Positions 43,775 to 51,748 of a DNA stretch of 64,000 nucleotides are shown here, piece after piece. The DNA lies in NCBI RefSeq assembly GCF_900100765.1, contig NZ_FNFO01000008.1, positions 62,001 to 126,000 on the forward strand, in the 5' to 3' direction. This stretch comes from Catalinimonas alkaloidigena (GTDB taxonomy: Bacteria; Bacteroidota; Bacteroidia; Cytophagales; Flexibacteraceae). The notes beneath the pieces were generated by a model. It saw only the letters and a list, made by a program, of their open reading frames with translations, was not told the DNA's origin and ran no database searches. A program made the position numbers and the translations under genes. Every line of letters starts with the position of its first letter. Within the stretch, counting starts at the first letter, position 1.

Positions 43775-44755
43775 TTATTTCGCAAAAAATTGTTCGATCC
43801 GAATGTCGTGCGCGCACCGGAAATGCCCCTGCGGACACTGCCGGTAGCCGTGCAGCCCGCACGGTCGGCACGCCAATGGCTCCTGCACTTCCACCACGGC
43901 CGAGTCGTCGGACAACGGCCCAAACCCGAAGGCCGGTACGGTCGAACAGAACACGGCCCGGGTGGGGGCGTTCATGGCCGAAGCCAGGTGCATCGGCCCC
44001 GAATCGTTCACGTAATTCTGCTGCGCTCCGGCCATGAGCGCTGCCGACTGTAGCAACGAAAACTCCCCGCAAAGGTTCAGTGCCTGAGGATGTTCGCTCG
44101 CGCTCCGAATGGATTCGGCCAAGGCATGGTCGCCCGGCGCGCCGATCAGGTACACCCGGGTTTCTGGCGGCAACGCGTCGAGCAACCGAACCCATTGCTC
44201 GGCCGGGAATTGCTTGGTAAACCAGACCGAAGCCGGCGCAATGCAAACGTAGGTTGCCTGCTGGTACGCGCGCACACGGGCGAAATCGTCGGCCGAAGGG
44301 TAGAGCCGGGGGCGCGCTGGCTGCGCGTCTGTCAGGTCGGCGATGAGTTGGTGATTCCGTGCCGTTTCGTGGGTGCCGTCGCCGATCTGGTGCGGAAAGC
44401 GCGCCGAAAAGAAGCGCGAAAACGGATTTTTAGCGAAGCCGACGGTACGCTCCGCACCCGACAGGGCCGTGACCCATCCCGACGAGGCAAAGCGCTGGAG
44501 GTTGATCACCAGGTCGTAACGCTCCTGCCGCAGTTGCCACAGCAACCGCCACAGGCCCCGGTATTTCTCCCGCTTTTTGTCCCAAATCCACAACCGCCGC
44601 AGGTACGGGTGCCCAACCAACAGACCTTCGTTGCCCCGGCGCAGCATGAAATCGAGCGTAGCGTTGGGGTAATGCGTCCGCAATTTTTCGACGAGCCCCG
44701 TGGCCAGCACCACGTCGCCCAGGAACGCCGTCTGGATGATCAGAATTTTTTGCAC
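43775..44755 (-). CDS. Glycosyltransferase family 9 (heptosyltransferase-like)
   Basis: A 326-residue protein. A GTG at 44755 gives MQKILIIQTAFLGDVVLATGL, the exact family N-terminus; a TTG further upstream is less likely. NxQRFASSGW, CIAPASVWFTKQFPAEQW and VNDSGPMHLASAM followed by CRPCGLHGYRQCPQGHFRC match GT9 enzymes, which transfer heptose or other sugars onto lipopolysaccharide core. The promoter box ends 4 nt before the GTG. Confidence 0.9.
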   Translation of the reverse strand: MQKILIIQTAFLGDVVLATGLVEKLRTHYPNATLDFMLRRGNEGLLVGHPYLRRLWIWDKKREKYRGLWRLLWQLRQERYDLVINLQRFASSGWVTALSGAERTVGFAKNPFSRFFSARFPHQIGDGTHETARNHQLIADLTDAQPARPRLYPSADDFARVRAYQQATYVCIAPASVWFTKQFPAEQWVRLLDALPPETRVYLIGAPGDHALAESIRSASEHPQALNLCGEFSLLQSAALMAGAQQNYVNDSGPMHLASAMNAPTRAVFCSTVPAFGFGPLSDDSAVVEVQEPLACRPCGLHGYRQCPQGHFRCAHDIRIEQFFAK

Positions 44756-44759
44756 CGGG

Positions 44760-44767
44760 CAAAGATA
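44760..44767 (-). promoter_or_regulatory. -7 box of the GT9 gene, leaderless candidate
   Basis: Minus-strand TATCTTTG fits TAnnTTTG and ends 4 nt before the GTG start at 44755, so the mRNA should have no 5' leader. Confidence 0.5.
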
Positions 44768-44851
44768 CGCCAACTGCCCCCGATCCGTGTCCGCCCGCCC
44801 GCGCCGCCCCTACCTTTCGTACATTTGGGATAAACTCTCGGGAATGCTACG

Positions 44852-44859
44852 TATTTTTG
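44852..44859 (+). promoter_or_regulatory. -7 box of the M16 peptidase gene
   Basis: TATTTTTG fits TAnnTTTG and ends 9 nt before the ATG at 44869; expected leader is 0-5 nt. The divergent GT9 box lies 85 nt away. Confidence 0.5.
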
Positions 44860-44868
44860 CGGCCTTTT

Positions 44869-46113
44869 ATGGAAGAGCGAGATTACGAAATCCACCAGTT
44901 TCCGAACGGAATCCGGGTGGTACACAAGCAGGTACCCCACACCAAAATTGCCCACTGTGGTTTTGTGCTGAACATCGGGAGCCGCGACGAGAAGGAAGAC
45001 CAGCGGGGCATTGCGCACTTCTGGGAGCACATGGCGTTTAAGGGTACCCACCGCCGCAAAGCGTTTCACATCCTGAACCGCCTGGAGACCGTGGGGGGCG
45101 AACTGAATGCCTATACTACCAAAGAAAAAATTTGTTTTTACGCATCGTTGCTGGACCGGCACTTCGAGAAAGCGGCCGAGCTGCTGACCGACATCACGTT
45201 CGACTCGGTGTTTCCCGAGCGGGAGATTGAAAAGGAGCGCGGCGTGATTCTGGAAGAGATGTCGATGTACCTCGACACGCCCGAAGACTCAATCCAGGAC
45301 GAATTTGACGAGGTGGTATTTGCCAACCATCCGCTCGGCGTCAACATTCTGGGGACGGCCGAAAGCGTCCGGGGATTTCAACGGCAAGATTTCCGGCGGT
45401 TTCTAGACGAGAACATGGACACGCAAGAGCTGATTTTTGCGTCGGTTTCGTCGCGCCCGTTTGCGGAAGTGTTGCGGTACATGGAAAAGCTTCTGCGCGA
45501 CCTGCCTGCCCGGTCGGCTCCCCGGCAACGGATGCCGTTCCTGCAGTATACGCCTCAGTATCAGCAGACCGAGCGCCCCATTACACAGGCCCATTGCGCC
45601 ATCGGGCGTCCGGCATTTGCCCTCAGCGACGAGCGACGGTTGCCCTTCTTTATGCTGACCAACCTGTTGGGTGGCCCTGCCATGAACTCACGCCTGAACT
45701 TGGCGCTCCGCGAACGCCACGGCTACGTCTATTCAGTCGAGGCCAATTATACGCCCTACATCGATACCGGGCTGTTCAGCATTTACTTCGGGACGGAAAA
45801 GCGGCAGTTGAAGCGCAGCATTGCGCTGGTGAAGAAAGAGCTCAAAAAGGTGCGTGAACAACCCCTGGGGTCGATGCAGTTGCACAACCTGAAAGAACAA
45901 CTGATGGGGCAACTCGCGATGGCAGAAGAAAACAACGCCAGCCTGATGCTGTTGCTGGGCAAAAGCCTGCTGGACCTGAACCGGGTGGAAAGCCTCAACT
46001 CCATTTTCGAGCGCATTCGTCAGGTGACGTCCGCGCAATTGCAGGACCTGGCGCAGGAGATGTTGCAGGAAGCAGCACTGAGCTTCCTGATTTACTGGCC
46101 GGAAGAAGATTAA
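44869..46113 (+). CDS. M16-family zinc peptidase (insulinase/processing-peptidase type)
   Basis: A 414-residue single-module protease, read from ATG 44869 (a TTG 12 nt upstream lies inside the promoter). HFWEH (H50, E53, H54) is the inverted zinc motif HxxEH, with the third ligand in EREIEKERGVILEEM about 75 residues on. FMLTNLLGGPAMNSRLNLALRERHGYVYS is the second-half signature. No signal peptide, so probably cytoplasmic. Members degrade peptides or process presequences. Its partner subunit is not adjacent. Confidence 0.93.
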   Translation: MEERDYEIHQFPNGIRVVHKQVPHTKIAHCGFVLNIGSRDEKEDQRGIAHFWEHMAFKGTHRRKAFHILNRLETVGGELNAYTTKEKICFYASLLDRHFEKAAELLTDITFDSVFPEREIEKERGVILEEMSMYLDTPEDSIQDEFDEVVFANHPLGVNILGTAESVRGFQRQDFRRFLDENMDTQELIFASVSSRPFAEVLRYMEKLLRDLPARSAPRQRMPFLQYTPQYQQTERPITQAHCAIGRPAFALSDERRLPFFMLTNLLGGPAMNSRLNLALRERHGYVYSVEANYTPYIDTGLFSIYFGTEKRQLKRSIALVKKELKKVREQPLGSMQLHNLKEQLMGQLAMAEENNASLMLLLGKSLLDLNRVESLNSIFERIRQVTSAQLQDLAQEMLQEAALSFLIYWPEED

Positions 46114-46128
46114 GAAAAGGCCCGTGCC

Positions 46129-46989
46129 CTAGGCCGGAGTATGCAGAATGGGCGAGTCTTCTTCGGGAGTGGTTTCCGGCACGACTTCTTCTTCGTCCAC
46201 ATCTTCGTTCAGATAGTGGTTGATTTTGTCGCGCAGCTCGGTGATCGACAGGTTGTGTTCCAGACGACCGTTGAACGCCAGCGACATCTGTCCAGTTTCT
46301 TCCGAAATGATCAACACCACACTGTCGGTTGCTTCCGACATGCCGAGGGCAGCACGGTGGCGCAACCCCAGGCTCGCCGGCACTTCGGTGTTCTCGGTAA
46401 CCGGCAGAATGCAGCGCGCTGCTTTGACCTGGTTGTTGTAGATGATGACGGCCCCGTCGTGAAGCGGGCTGTTTTTGTAGAAGATGCTCAGCAACAGACG
46501 CTTGGAAAGCTTGGCGTCGAGGATATCGCCCGATTCGGCGTAGAACTTCAACTCCGAGCTTTTGGCGAAGACGATCAGGCCGCCCGTGTTGGTGCCCGAC
46601 ATGGCTTTGGCCGCTTCCAGCACCGGCTGCAGGTTCAGGTTGGTCAGGTTGGCGTTGCGCCGCAACAAACTCCGCAGGAAAAAGTCGTTGTTGAAAAACG
46701 TACTCTTCCCGATCACCATCAGAAACTTCCGGATTTCCTGCTGGAACACCACGATGGCGGCAATCACGCCCACGTCGATAAACTGCCCCAGAATGCCGGT
46801 CAGCAGCTCCATGCCCGTCGCCTTTACGATGAGGTAGAGCAGGTAGATGGAAATGATCCCGATGAAAATCCGGATGGCCACACTCCCCCGCATCAGCTTG
46901 TACAACTGATACAGCAGGTAGCCGACCAGCAGGATTTCTGCGACGTCGACGAATGTTACCTCCAGGAAACCAATCGGAAAAAGTAACAT
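46129..46989 (-). CDS. cdaA: Diadenylate cyclase (CdaA/DacA type)
   Basis: A 286-residue protein with three N-terminal transmembrane helices (residues ~5-85) and a DisA_N cyclase domain. The catalytic DGA (178-180, in SPLHDGAV) and RHR (210-212, in GLRHRAALGMSEATD) motifs are intact. It makes the second messenger c-di-AMP from two ATP, which controls osmolyte and potassium transport in other bacteria. The acidic tail is short. Its ATG overlaps the folP stop by one base (TGATG), implying translational coupling. Confidence 0.95.
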   Translation of the reverse strand: MLLFPIGFLEVTFVDVAEILLVGYLLYQLYKLMRGSVAIRIFIGIISIYLLYLIVKATGMELLTGILGQFIDVGVIAAIVVFQQEIRKFLMVIGKSTFFNNDFFLRSLLRRNANLTNLNLQPVLEAAKAMSGTNTGGLIVFAKSSELKFYAESGDILDAKLSKRLLLSIFYKNSPLHDGAVIIYNNQVKAARCILPVTENTEVPASLGLRHRAALGMSEATDSVVLIISEETGQMSLAFNGRLEHNLSITELRDKINHYLNEDVDEEEVVPETTPEEDSPILHTPA

Positions 46990-47840
46990 CAGTGGGGTAA
47001 ACAGTTTACTAATTGAATCACTTCCATTGCCTCTTTAACGTCGTGCACCCGCAGGATATTTGCGCCTTTCTGCAGCGCCAGGGTGTGCAGTACGGTGGTG
47101 CCGTTCAGCGCTTCTTCGGGTTTGATCCCTAACGTGCGCCAGATCAGCGACTTACGCGAAAGCCCCACCAGCAGGGGCAATTCTAACATTTTTAATGTGT
47201 CTAACTCTGCTAGTAACGCAAAGTTCTGTGTCCGGTTTTTGGCAAAGCCGAATCCCGGGTCGAGAATGATGTCTTTGACGAGATGCTTCCGTAGAAAATA
47301 CACCTTTTCCTGAAAGAAATCAACCAGTTCCTGGACGAGGTCTTCGTACTGATTCAGCGTCGTCATGGTTTGGGGCGTGCCGCGCATGTGCATCAAAATA
47401 TACGGCATTTGCAACCGCCCTACCGTCGCGAACATATCGGGATCGAGTTCGCCCCCCGAAATGTCGTTGACCAGCGCCGCGCCCGCTTCTACGGCACGCT
47501 CGGCAACAGCGGCGCGAAACGTATCGACCGAGAGGACCGCTTCGGGAAAACGTTGGGCGAGGGCTTCAATCACCGGCACCACCCGCCGCAGTTCTTCGTC
47601 TACCGGAATGTCGTCCGCGCCGGGGCGCGACGAATACCCGCCCACGTCCAGAAAGGTCGCGCCCTGCTGCAGCATTTGTTCGGCCTTTTGCAAGGCTAAC
47701 GTAACGGTAGGATACCGGCTTTGGTCGTAGAACGAGTCCTGCGTGACGTTCAGGATACCCATGACGCGGGGAGTCGACAGATCGAGGAGGCGGTCGTGGA
47801 TGCGTAACGTGCGCGGAGGCGTGAAAAGCAGGTTGTCCAT
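46989..47840 (-). CDS. folP: Dihydropteroate synthase
   Basis: A 283-residue TIM-barrel enzyme of folate synthesis. ATG at 47840 (MDNLLFTPPRTLRI) is preferred over a GTG upstream at 47879. Signature motifs are VMGILNVTQDSFYDQ, FLDVGGYSSRPGA, DILDPGFGFAKN-like (IILDPGFGFAKN) and the conserved GLSRKSLI. It joins para-aminobenzoate to hydroxymethyl-dihydropterin. It precedes cdaA with a one-base overlap, a common Bacteroidota arrangement, and faces the DUF1599 gene divergently. Confidence 0.96.
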   Translation of the reverse strand: MDNLLFTPPRTLRIHDRLLDLSTPRVMGILNVTQDSFYDQSRYPTVTLALQKAEQMLQQGATFLDVGGYSSRPGADDIPVDEELRRVVPVIEALAQRFPEAVLSVDTFRAAVAERAVEAGAALVNDISGGELDPDMFATVGRLQMPYILMHMRGTPQTMTTLNQYEDLVQELVDFFQEKVYFLRKHLVKDIILDPGFGFAKNRTQNFALLAELDTLKMLELPLLVGLSRKSLIWRTLGIKPEEALNGTTVLHTLALQKGANILRVHDVKEAMEVIQLVNCLPH

Positions 47841-47910
47841 GTATGCTGGCTGACAACACGCTAAATTAATGGAACTCACCGCTTTATTCTAGTAGTTTTC
47901 GGGTTTTTAT

Positions 47911-47918
47911 TACTTTTG
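47911..47918 (+). promoter_or_regulatory. -7 box of the DUF1599 operon
   Basis: TACTTTTG fits TAnnTTTG, about 68 nt before the TTG start. No clear -33 TTG. Confidence 0.45.
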
Positions 47919-47986
47919 TTTTCTGACTTTACCTCCTCCTGATGCCACGCATCGGCATCGGCCTACTGTCCACATAGGAACGTCTT

Positions 47987-48547
47987 TTGGAAACACAAAC
48001 TGAACAAGAATACCGGCAGGTGATTCGCTATTGCCGCGACCTGTTTGAAAAGAAAACGCGCGACTACGGCACCGCTTGGCGAGTGTTACGCCTCTCTTCC
48101 ATTACGGATCAGATTTACATCAAAGCCCGGCGCATCCGCTCGATTCAGGAGAAGGGACAGCAACGGGTAGAAGATGCCGTGGCGCTGGAGTTTGTCGGCA
48201 TCATCAACTACTGCCTGATTGCCCTGATGCAGCAGGAATTGCCCGCCGATGCGGAACCCGAACTGGGATTCGATCAGTTAGCGGTGTTGTACGACCGGCA
48301 CGTGGAGCGGAACCTGGAGCTACTTCGTAACAAAAACCACGATTATGGGGAAGCCTGGCGCGAAATGCGGGTCTCTTCCATTACCGACATCATCCTGATG
48401 AAGTTGCATCGGACGCGCCAGATCGAAGACAACGCTGGCCAGACACTGGTGTCGGAGGGTGTGGAAGCCAACTACCGCGACATGATCAACTACGCCGTAT
48501 TTGCTCTGATCAAATCCGATTTTCTGAAAACCCATGTCGTTGATTAA
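47987..48547 (+). CDS. DUF1599 protein, TTG start
   Basis: A 186-residue soluble protein made of two similar repeats: YCRDLFEKKTRDYGTAWRVLRLSSITDQIYIKARRIRSI and LLRNKNHDYGEAWREMRVSSITDIILMKLHRTRQI. This fits DUF1599. Function unknown; the family often sits beside folP and BT_3928-like genes. No ATG or GTG is available upstream without crossing a TAG, so a TTG at 47987 is the likely start. It overlaps the next gene by 14 nt, so the two are translationally linked. Confidence 0.88.
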   Translation: METQTEQEYRQVIRYCRDLFEKKTRDYGTAWRVLRLSSITDQIYIKARRIRSIQEKGQQRVEDAVALEFVGIINYCLIALMQQELPADAEPELGFDQLAVLYDRHVERNLELLRNKNHDYGEAWREMRVSSITDIILMKLHRTRQIEDNAGQTLVSEGVEANYRDMINYAVFALIKSDFLKTHVVD

Positions 48548-49622
48548 CCAGCTTTTCCGGTTTGCGACCGGCGTGCTCTTCATTTTTTCCGGACTCGTCA
48601 AACTGAACGATCCGGTTGGGACGCAGATCAAACTCGAAGAGTACTTTGAAGTTTTCTCGACCGATTTTGCCTCGTTTTTCCACTACCTGATTCCGCTGGC
48701 GCTGCCGCTGGCCGTGGTGCTGTGCGTGGCCGAGGTGATTCTGGGCGTGGCGCTGCTGTTGCAGTACCGGATGCGCCTGACCATGTGGGCGCTGCTGTTG
48801 CTCATCAGCTTCTTCACGTTCCTGACGTTCTACTCGGCCTATTTCAACAAAGTGACCGATTGCGGCTGTTTCGGCGATGCCATTCCCCTTGATCCATGGG
48901 AGTCGTTCACGAAAGATGTCGTGCTACTAATCATGATCGTCGTGTTGTTTGTACAGCGCAACCGCCTGCGGCCCGCCTTGCCCTCGCGCGCGGCACAAGT
49001 GGTGGTGGGCGGCGCCACGGTCCTTTCGTTGGCGCTGGCTCTGTACGCCATCAACTACCTGCCGCCGATCGATTTCCGGCCGTATAAGATCGGCAATAAC
49101 CTGCCGCAGTTGATGGAAAGCTCCGCGCCGTTGCAGTACCAGTACGTGATGGTGAAAAACGGGAAAGAGGAAGTGTTCGATCAGTACCCGACCGACACCA
49201 CTTACAAGTACAAGGACATGATCTTGATCAATCCGGAGGCTCTGCCGAAAATCACGGACTACCAGGTCTGGAACGATCAGGGCGATTTTACCCAGGAAAC
49301 CTTTCAGGGCAAAAAGCTGCTTATTGTCGTTCAGAATCTGGAACATACGGATGTCGAGAGTTACACCAAAATCAACCAGTTGGTCGGCGGTCTGCCGGCC
49401 GACGTCAAGCCGATGGTGATCACGTCGGTCAATCCCGAAGCGTTCGAAATTTTCCGACACGAGGTGCAGCTGGCCCTCCCCTATTACTTTGCCGACGCCA
49501 CCGTTCTGAAAGCCATGATCCGCTCGAACCCAGGGCTGATGTTACTGGAAGACGGCGTGGTGCGGGGCAAGTGGCACTACCATACCATCCCTTCACCTGA
49601 CGAACTGACGGCGCAACTGTGA
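48534..49622 (+). CDS. BT_3928 family membrane protein (DoxX/MauE-like + C-terminal domain)
   Basis: A 362-residue protein. Four helices at the N-terminus (residues ~1-150) include the DoxX-like FIFSGLVKLNDPVGTQIKLEEYF and the CGCFGDAIPL Cys motif typical of MauE/DoxX-type redox proteins. A soluble, probably periplasmic C-terminal domain of ~190 residues follows. The CGCFG motif suggests thiol chemistry. The gene overlaps DUF1599 at its start and shikimate kinase at its end. Confidence 0.85.
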   Translation: MSLINQLFRFATGVLFIFSGLVKLNDPVGTQIKLEEYFEVFSTDFASFFHYLIPLALPLAVVLCVAEVILGVALLLQYRMRLTMWALLLLISFFTFLTFYSAYFNKVTDCGCFGDAIPLDPWESFTKDVVLLIMIVVLFVQRNRLRPALPSRAAQVVVGGATVLSLALALYAINYLPPIDFRPYKIGNNLPQLMESSAPLQYQYVMVKNGKEEVFDQYPTDTTYKYKDMILINPEALPKITDYQVWNDQGDFTQETFQGKKLLIVVQNLEHTDVESYTKINQLVGGLPADVKPMVITSVNPEAFEIFRHEVQLALPYYFADATVLKAMIRSNPGLMLLEDGVVRGKWHYHTIPSPDELTAQL

Positions 49623-50125
49623 CAGAGACGATTTTTCTGATCGGCATGCCAGGATGTGGCAAATCTACCCTGGGCCGTGCCCTGGCCGCCGCGCTGGACT
49701 ACACGTTTGTAGACCTGGATGCGCAGATAGAAGCAGACGAAGGGCGCACCATCCGGGATATTTTTGCGCAGGACGGTGAAGTTATTTTTCGGGAGATCGA
49801 AGCCCGGACGCTGCGGAAAGTAGCTGCTCAACCGCACACTATTGTTGCCACCGGCGGCGGTACGCCCTGTTTCCACGACAACCTGGCGGTGATCCACGCC
49901 CAGGGCATCAGTCTCTTTCTGGACACCTCGTTGTCCACCATCCTCGCGCGGATGGAAGCTGCCGAGCGCGCCGTGCGGCCCTTGCTGGCCCAAGAGGATC
50001 TTAAAGCAAAATTGGAAGAACTTTATACCCGCCGAATCTCGTATTATGCTCAGGCAGATCTACGTATTCCGGAGGCCGACTCGGATGTAAGCTCTGTGTT
50101 GCAAAAGTTACAGGAACGTGCCTGA
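49619..50125 (+). CDS. aroK: Shikimate kinase
   Basis: A 168-residue enzyme of aromatic amino-acid synthesis that phosphorylates shikimate with ATP. The P-loop GMPGCGKST (9-17), FVDLDAQIE, the substrate-binding FREIE with GGGTPC, and RAVRPLLA are all present. The GTG start shares four bases with the stop of BT_3928 (GTGA), a strong coupling signal. Confidence 0.95.
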   Translation: MTETIFLIGMPGCGKSTLGRALAAALDYTFVDLDAQIEADEGRTIRDIFAQDGEVIFREIEARTLRKVAAQPHTIVATGGGTPCFHDNLAVIHAQGISLFLDTSLSTILARMEAAERAVRPLLAQEDLKAKLEELYTRRISYYAQADLRIPEADSDVSSVLQKLQERA

Positions 50126-50169
50126 TAATCACTGAGATAACACAGATTACTCGCCGGTAGAGAAGCGCC

Positions 50170-50201
50170 TTTGTGATACGCTCGCGATTTGCGTATCTTT
50201 T
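50170..50201 (+). promoter_or_regulatory. Possible promoter of the M20 peptidase gene
   Basis: TTTG at 50170-50173, a 20-nt spacer, and TATCTTTT at 50194-50201, one base off TAnnTTTG. It lies about 50 nt before the ATG at 50254. Confidence 0.4.
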
Positions 50202-50253
50202 GCCAATCTGTGTCAACTCAGTTTTTTTAGGATTGTAAACGTTCGAGATAACT

Positions 50254-51693
50254 ATGCTCCGAGTGTTGTGTTGTGTTTGGATCATGAGTGGAATCCTCGG
50301 AGGAGTTTCAGCACAGATCACCCATCAGCCCCCCGCCCCCCCGGCCAATACACCGGCTGAACTGCTGAGCCAGTACATCCAGCAGCCTTCGGTAACGGGC
50401 CAGGAAGCAGGTGCCGGCCGTTTCTTATCCTCCTGGTGCGAAGCGCAGGGCTTGCAGGTCACGGTGTTTACCGACCAGGATTCCAGCTATAACTTTGCGG
50501 CTTCGCTGTATCCGCTGTCCGATCCGCGCCCCAACATCGTGCTGATGCACCATATGGATGTGGTCTCTGCAGCCGACACCCTGGCCTGGGAACGCCCTCC
50601 TTTTGCCGGGGCCTACGTGCAGGATTCGGTCTGGGGACGTGGCGCGCTCGATTGCAAAGGCTTGGGTACCATGCACTTGTTCGCCATGCTGGATTTTATT
50701 CCTCTGTCGCGTCGCCTGCCCCTGCCCTATAACGTCACCATGCTGGCCGTTTCGGGCGAAGAAGTCGGAGGGATGAACGGAAGCGCCATCATCGTCGATC
50801 GCTACCTGGAAGCCCTGCATCCTGCGGTTGTATTCGGAGAAGGTGGGTCTGGCGTGCAAGACGTCGTCCCATCGCATCCGGAAATTCCGGTATTTGGCAT
50901 TTCGGTGGCCGAAAAAAGCAATCTATGGCTGAAGCTGGACTTGTCGTATCCCTCCTACAGTCACGGTGCTGCGCCGCCGCGCCAGTACGCCAACCGCGCG
51001 ATGTTGCGGGCCTTGTACCGACTGAATAATGTAAAAACGCCTTATGAGTTTACCCTGGTCAACAAACGGATGTTCCGTGAGTTGGGCGAGTTAGAAGGGG
51101 GCGTGAAAGGCTACGTGCTGAAGCACATCAACTGGCGCATTTTCCGGCCATTTGTGCGGAAGTACTTCGAAGAACAACCGCTGTTGCGCGCCCTAGTGAC
51201 CAATACAGCCATTCTGACCAACATTTCTAATCCGCCGGGACCGATCAATCAGATTTCCAGCAAGGTGACTGCTTACCTCGATTGCCGCTTGTTGCCCGGC
51301 ACCAACCGTAAGAAATTCATTCGTGAAATCCGCTCCGGGTTGTTTGAGCCCCGCTTCAAGGTAACCATCGTCGACCAGAGCCCCGAAGCCCCGCCGACGC
51401 CCCTCGACGAGTTTTATGAGGCCACGAGCGCGGCCATTCAGGAGGTTTATCCCGATGCGGCGGTGATGCCCATTCTGTTTCCTGCTACCACCGACAACAA
51501 TTACTACCGCGACAAAAGCATTCCTACCTACGGAATTGTACCGGCGTTGATGACCGAAGAATTGATTGCCAGCATCCACGGACCCAATGAGCGTATCGCG
51601 ACGACGTCGCTGAAGCAAGGGGTTCAGGTATTTCGGAAACTGCTCGCGCACTTTTTGGGTGATCCGACCGTCGTTCAGGTCGACGTAAAATAA
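50254..51693 (+). CDS. M20-family metallopeptidase, exported
   Basis: A 479-residue protein with a signal peptide ending near GGVSAQ. Metal ligands appear in LMHHMDVVSA (His), GRGALDCKGLG (bridging Asp), SGEEVGG (Glu pair), FGEGGSG and the final SIHGPNERI (His). The dimerisation domain lies between. It should cleave small peptides or acyl-amino acids in the periplasm. The convergent isocitrate dehydrogenase gene shares its terminator. Confidence 0.92.
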   Translation: MLRVLCCVWIMSGILGGVSAQITHQPPAPPANTPAELLSQYIQQPSVTGQEAGAGRFLSSWCEAQGLQVTVFTDQDSSYNFAASLYPLSDPRPNIVLMHHMDVVSAADTLAWERPPFAGAYVQDSVWGRGALDCKGLGTMHLFAMLDFIPLSRRLPLPYNVTMLAVSGEEVGGMNGSAIIVDRYLEALHPAVVFGEGGSGVQDVVPSHPEIPVFGISVAEKSNLWLKLDLSYPSYSHGAAPPRQYANRAMLRALYRLNNVKTPYEFTLVNKRMFRELGELEGGVKGYVLKHINWRIFRPFVRKYFEEQPLLRALVTNTAILTNISNPPGPINQISSKVTAYLDCRLLPGTNRKKFIREIRSGLFEPRFKVTIVDQSPEAPPTPLDEFYEATSAAIQEVYPDAAVMPILFPATTDNNYYRDKSIPTYGIVPALMTEELIASIHGPNERIATTSLKQGVQVFRKLLAHFLGDPTVVQVDVK

Positions 51694-51721
51694 AAAAGCG
51701 CGAGAGTAAACCTCCCGCGCC
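51691..51721. terminator. Bidirectional terminator between M20 and icd
   Basis: Stem GCGCGAGAG / CCTCCCGCGC (imperfect) with a TAAA loop; A-run on the left gives a T-run on the minus strand for icd. The plus strand serves the M20 gene weakly. Confidence 0.65.
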
Positions 51722-51748
51722 TGATTCTAAAGCGATTGAGCGCTCTGG

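Noticed and set aside
42522-43847. Long open frame (441 aa) on the plus strand over the GH13 gene
   Set aside because: Antisense to a gene with all three catalytic residues; composition is shadow-like.
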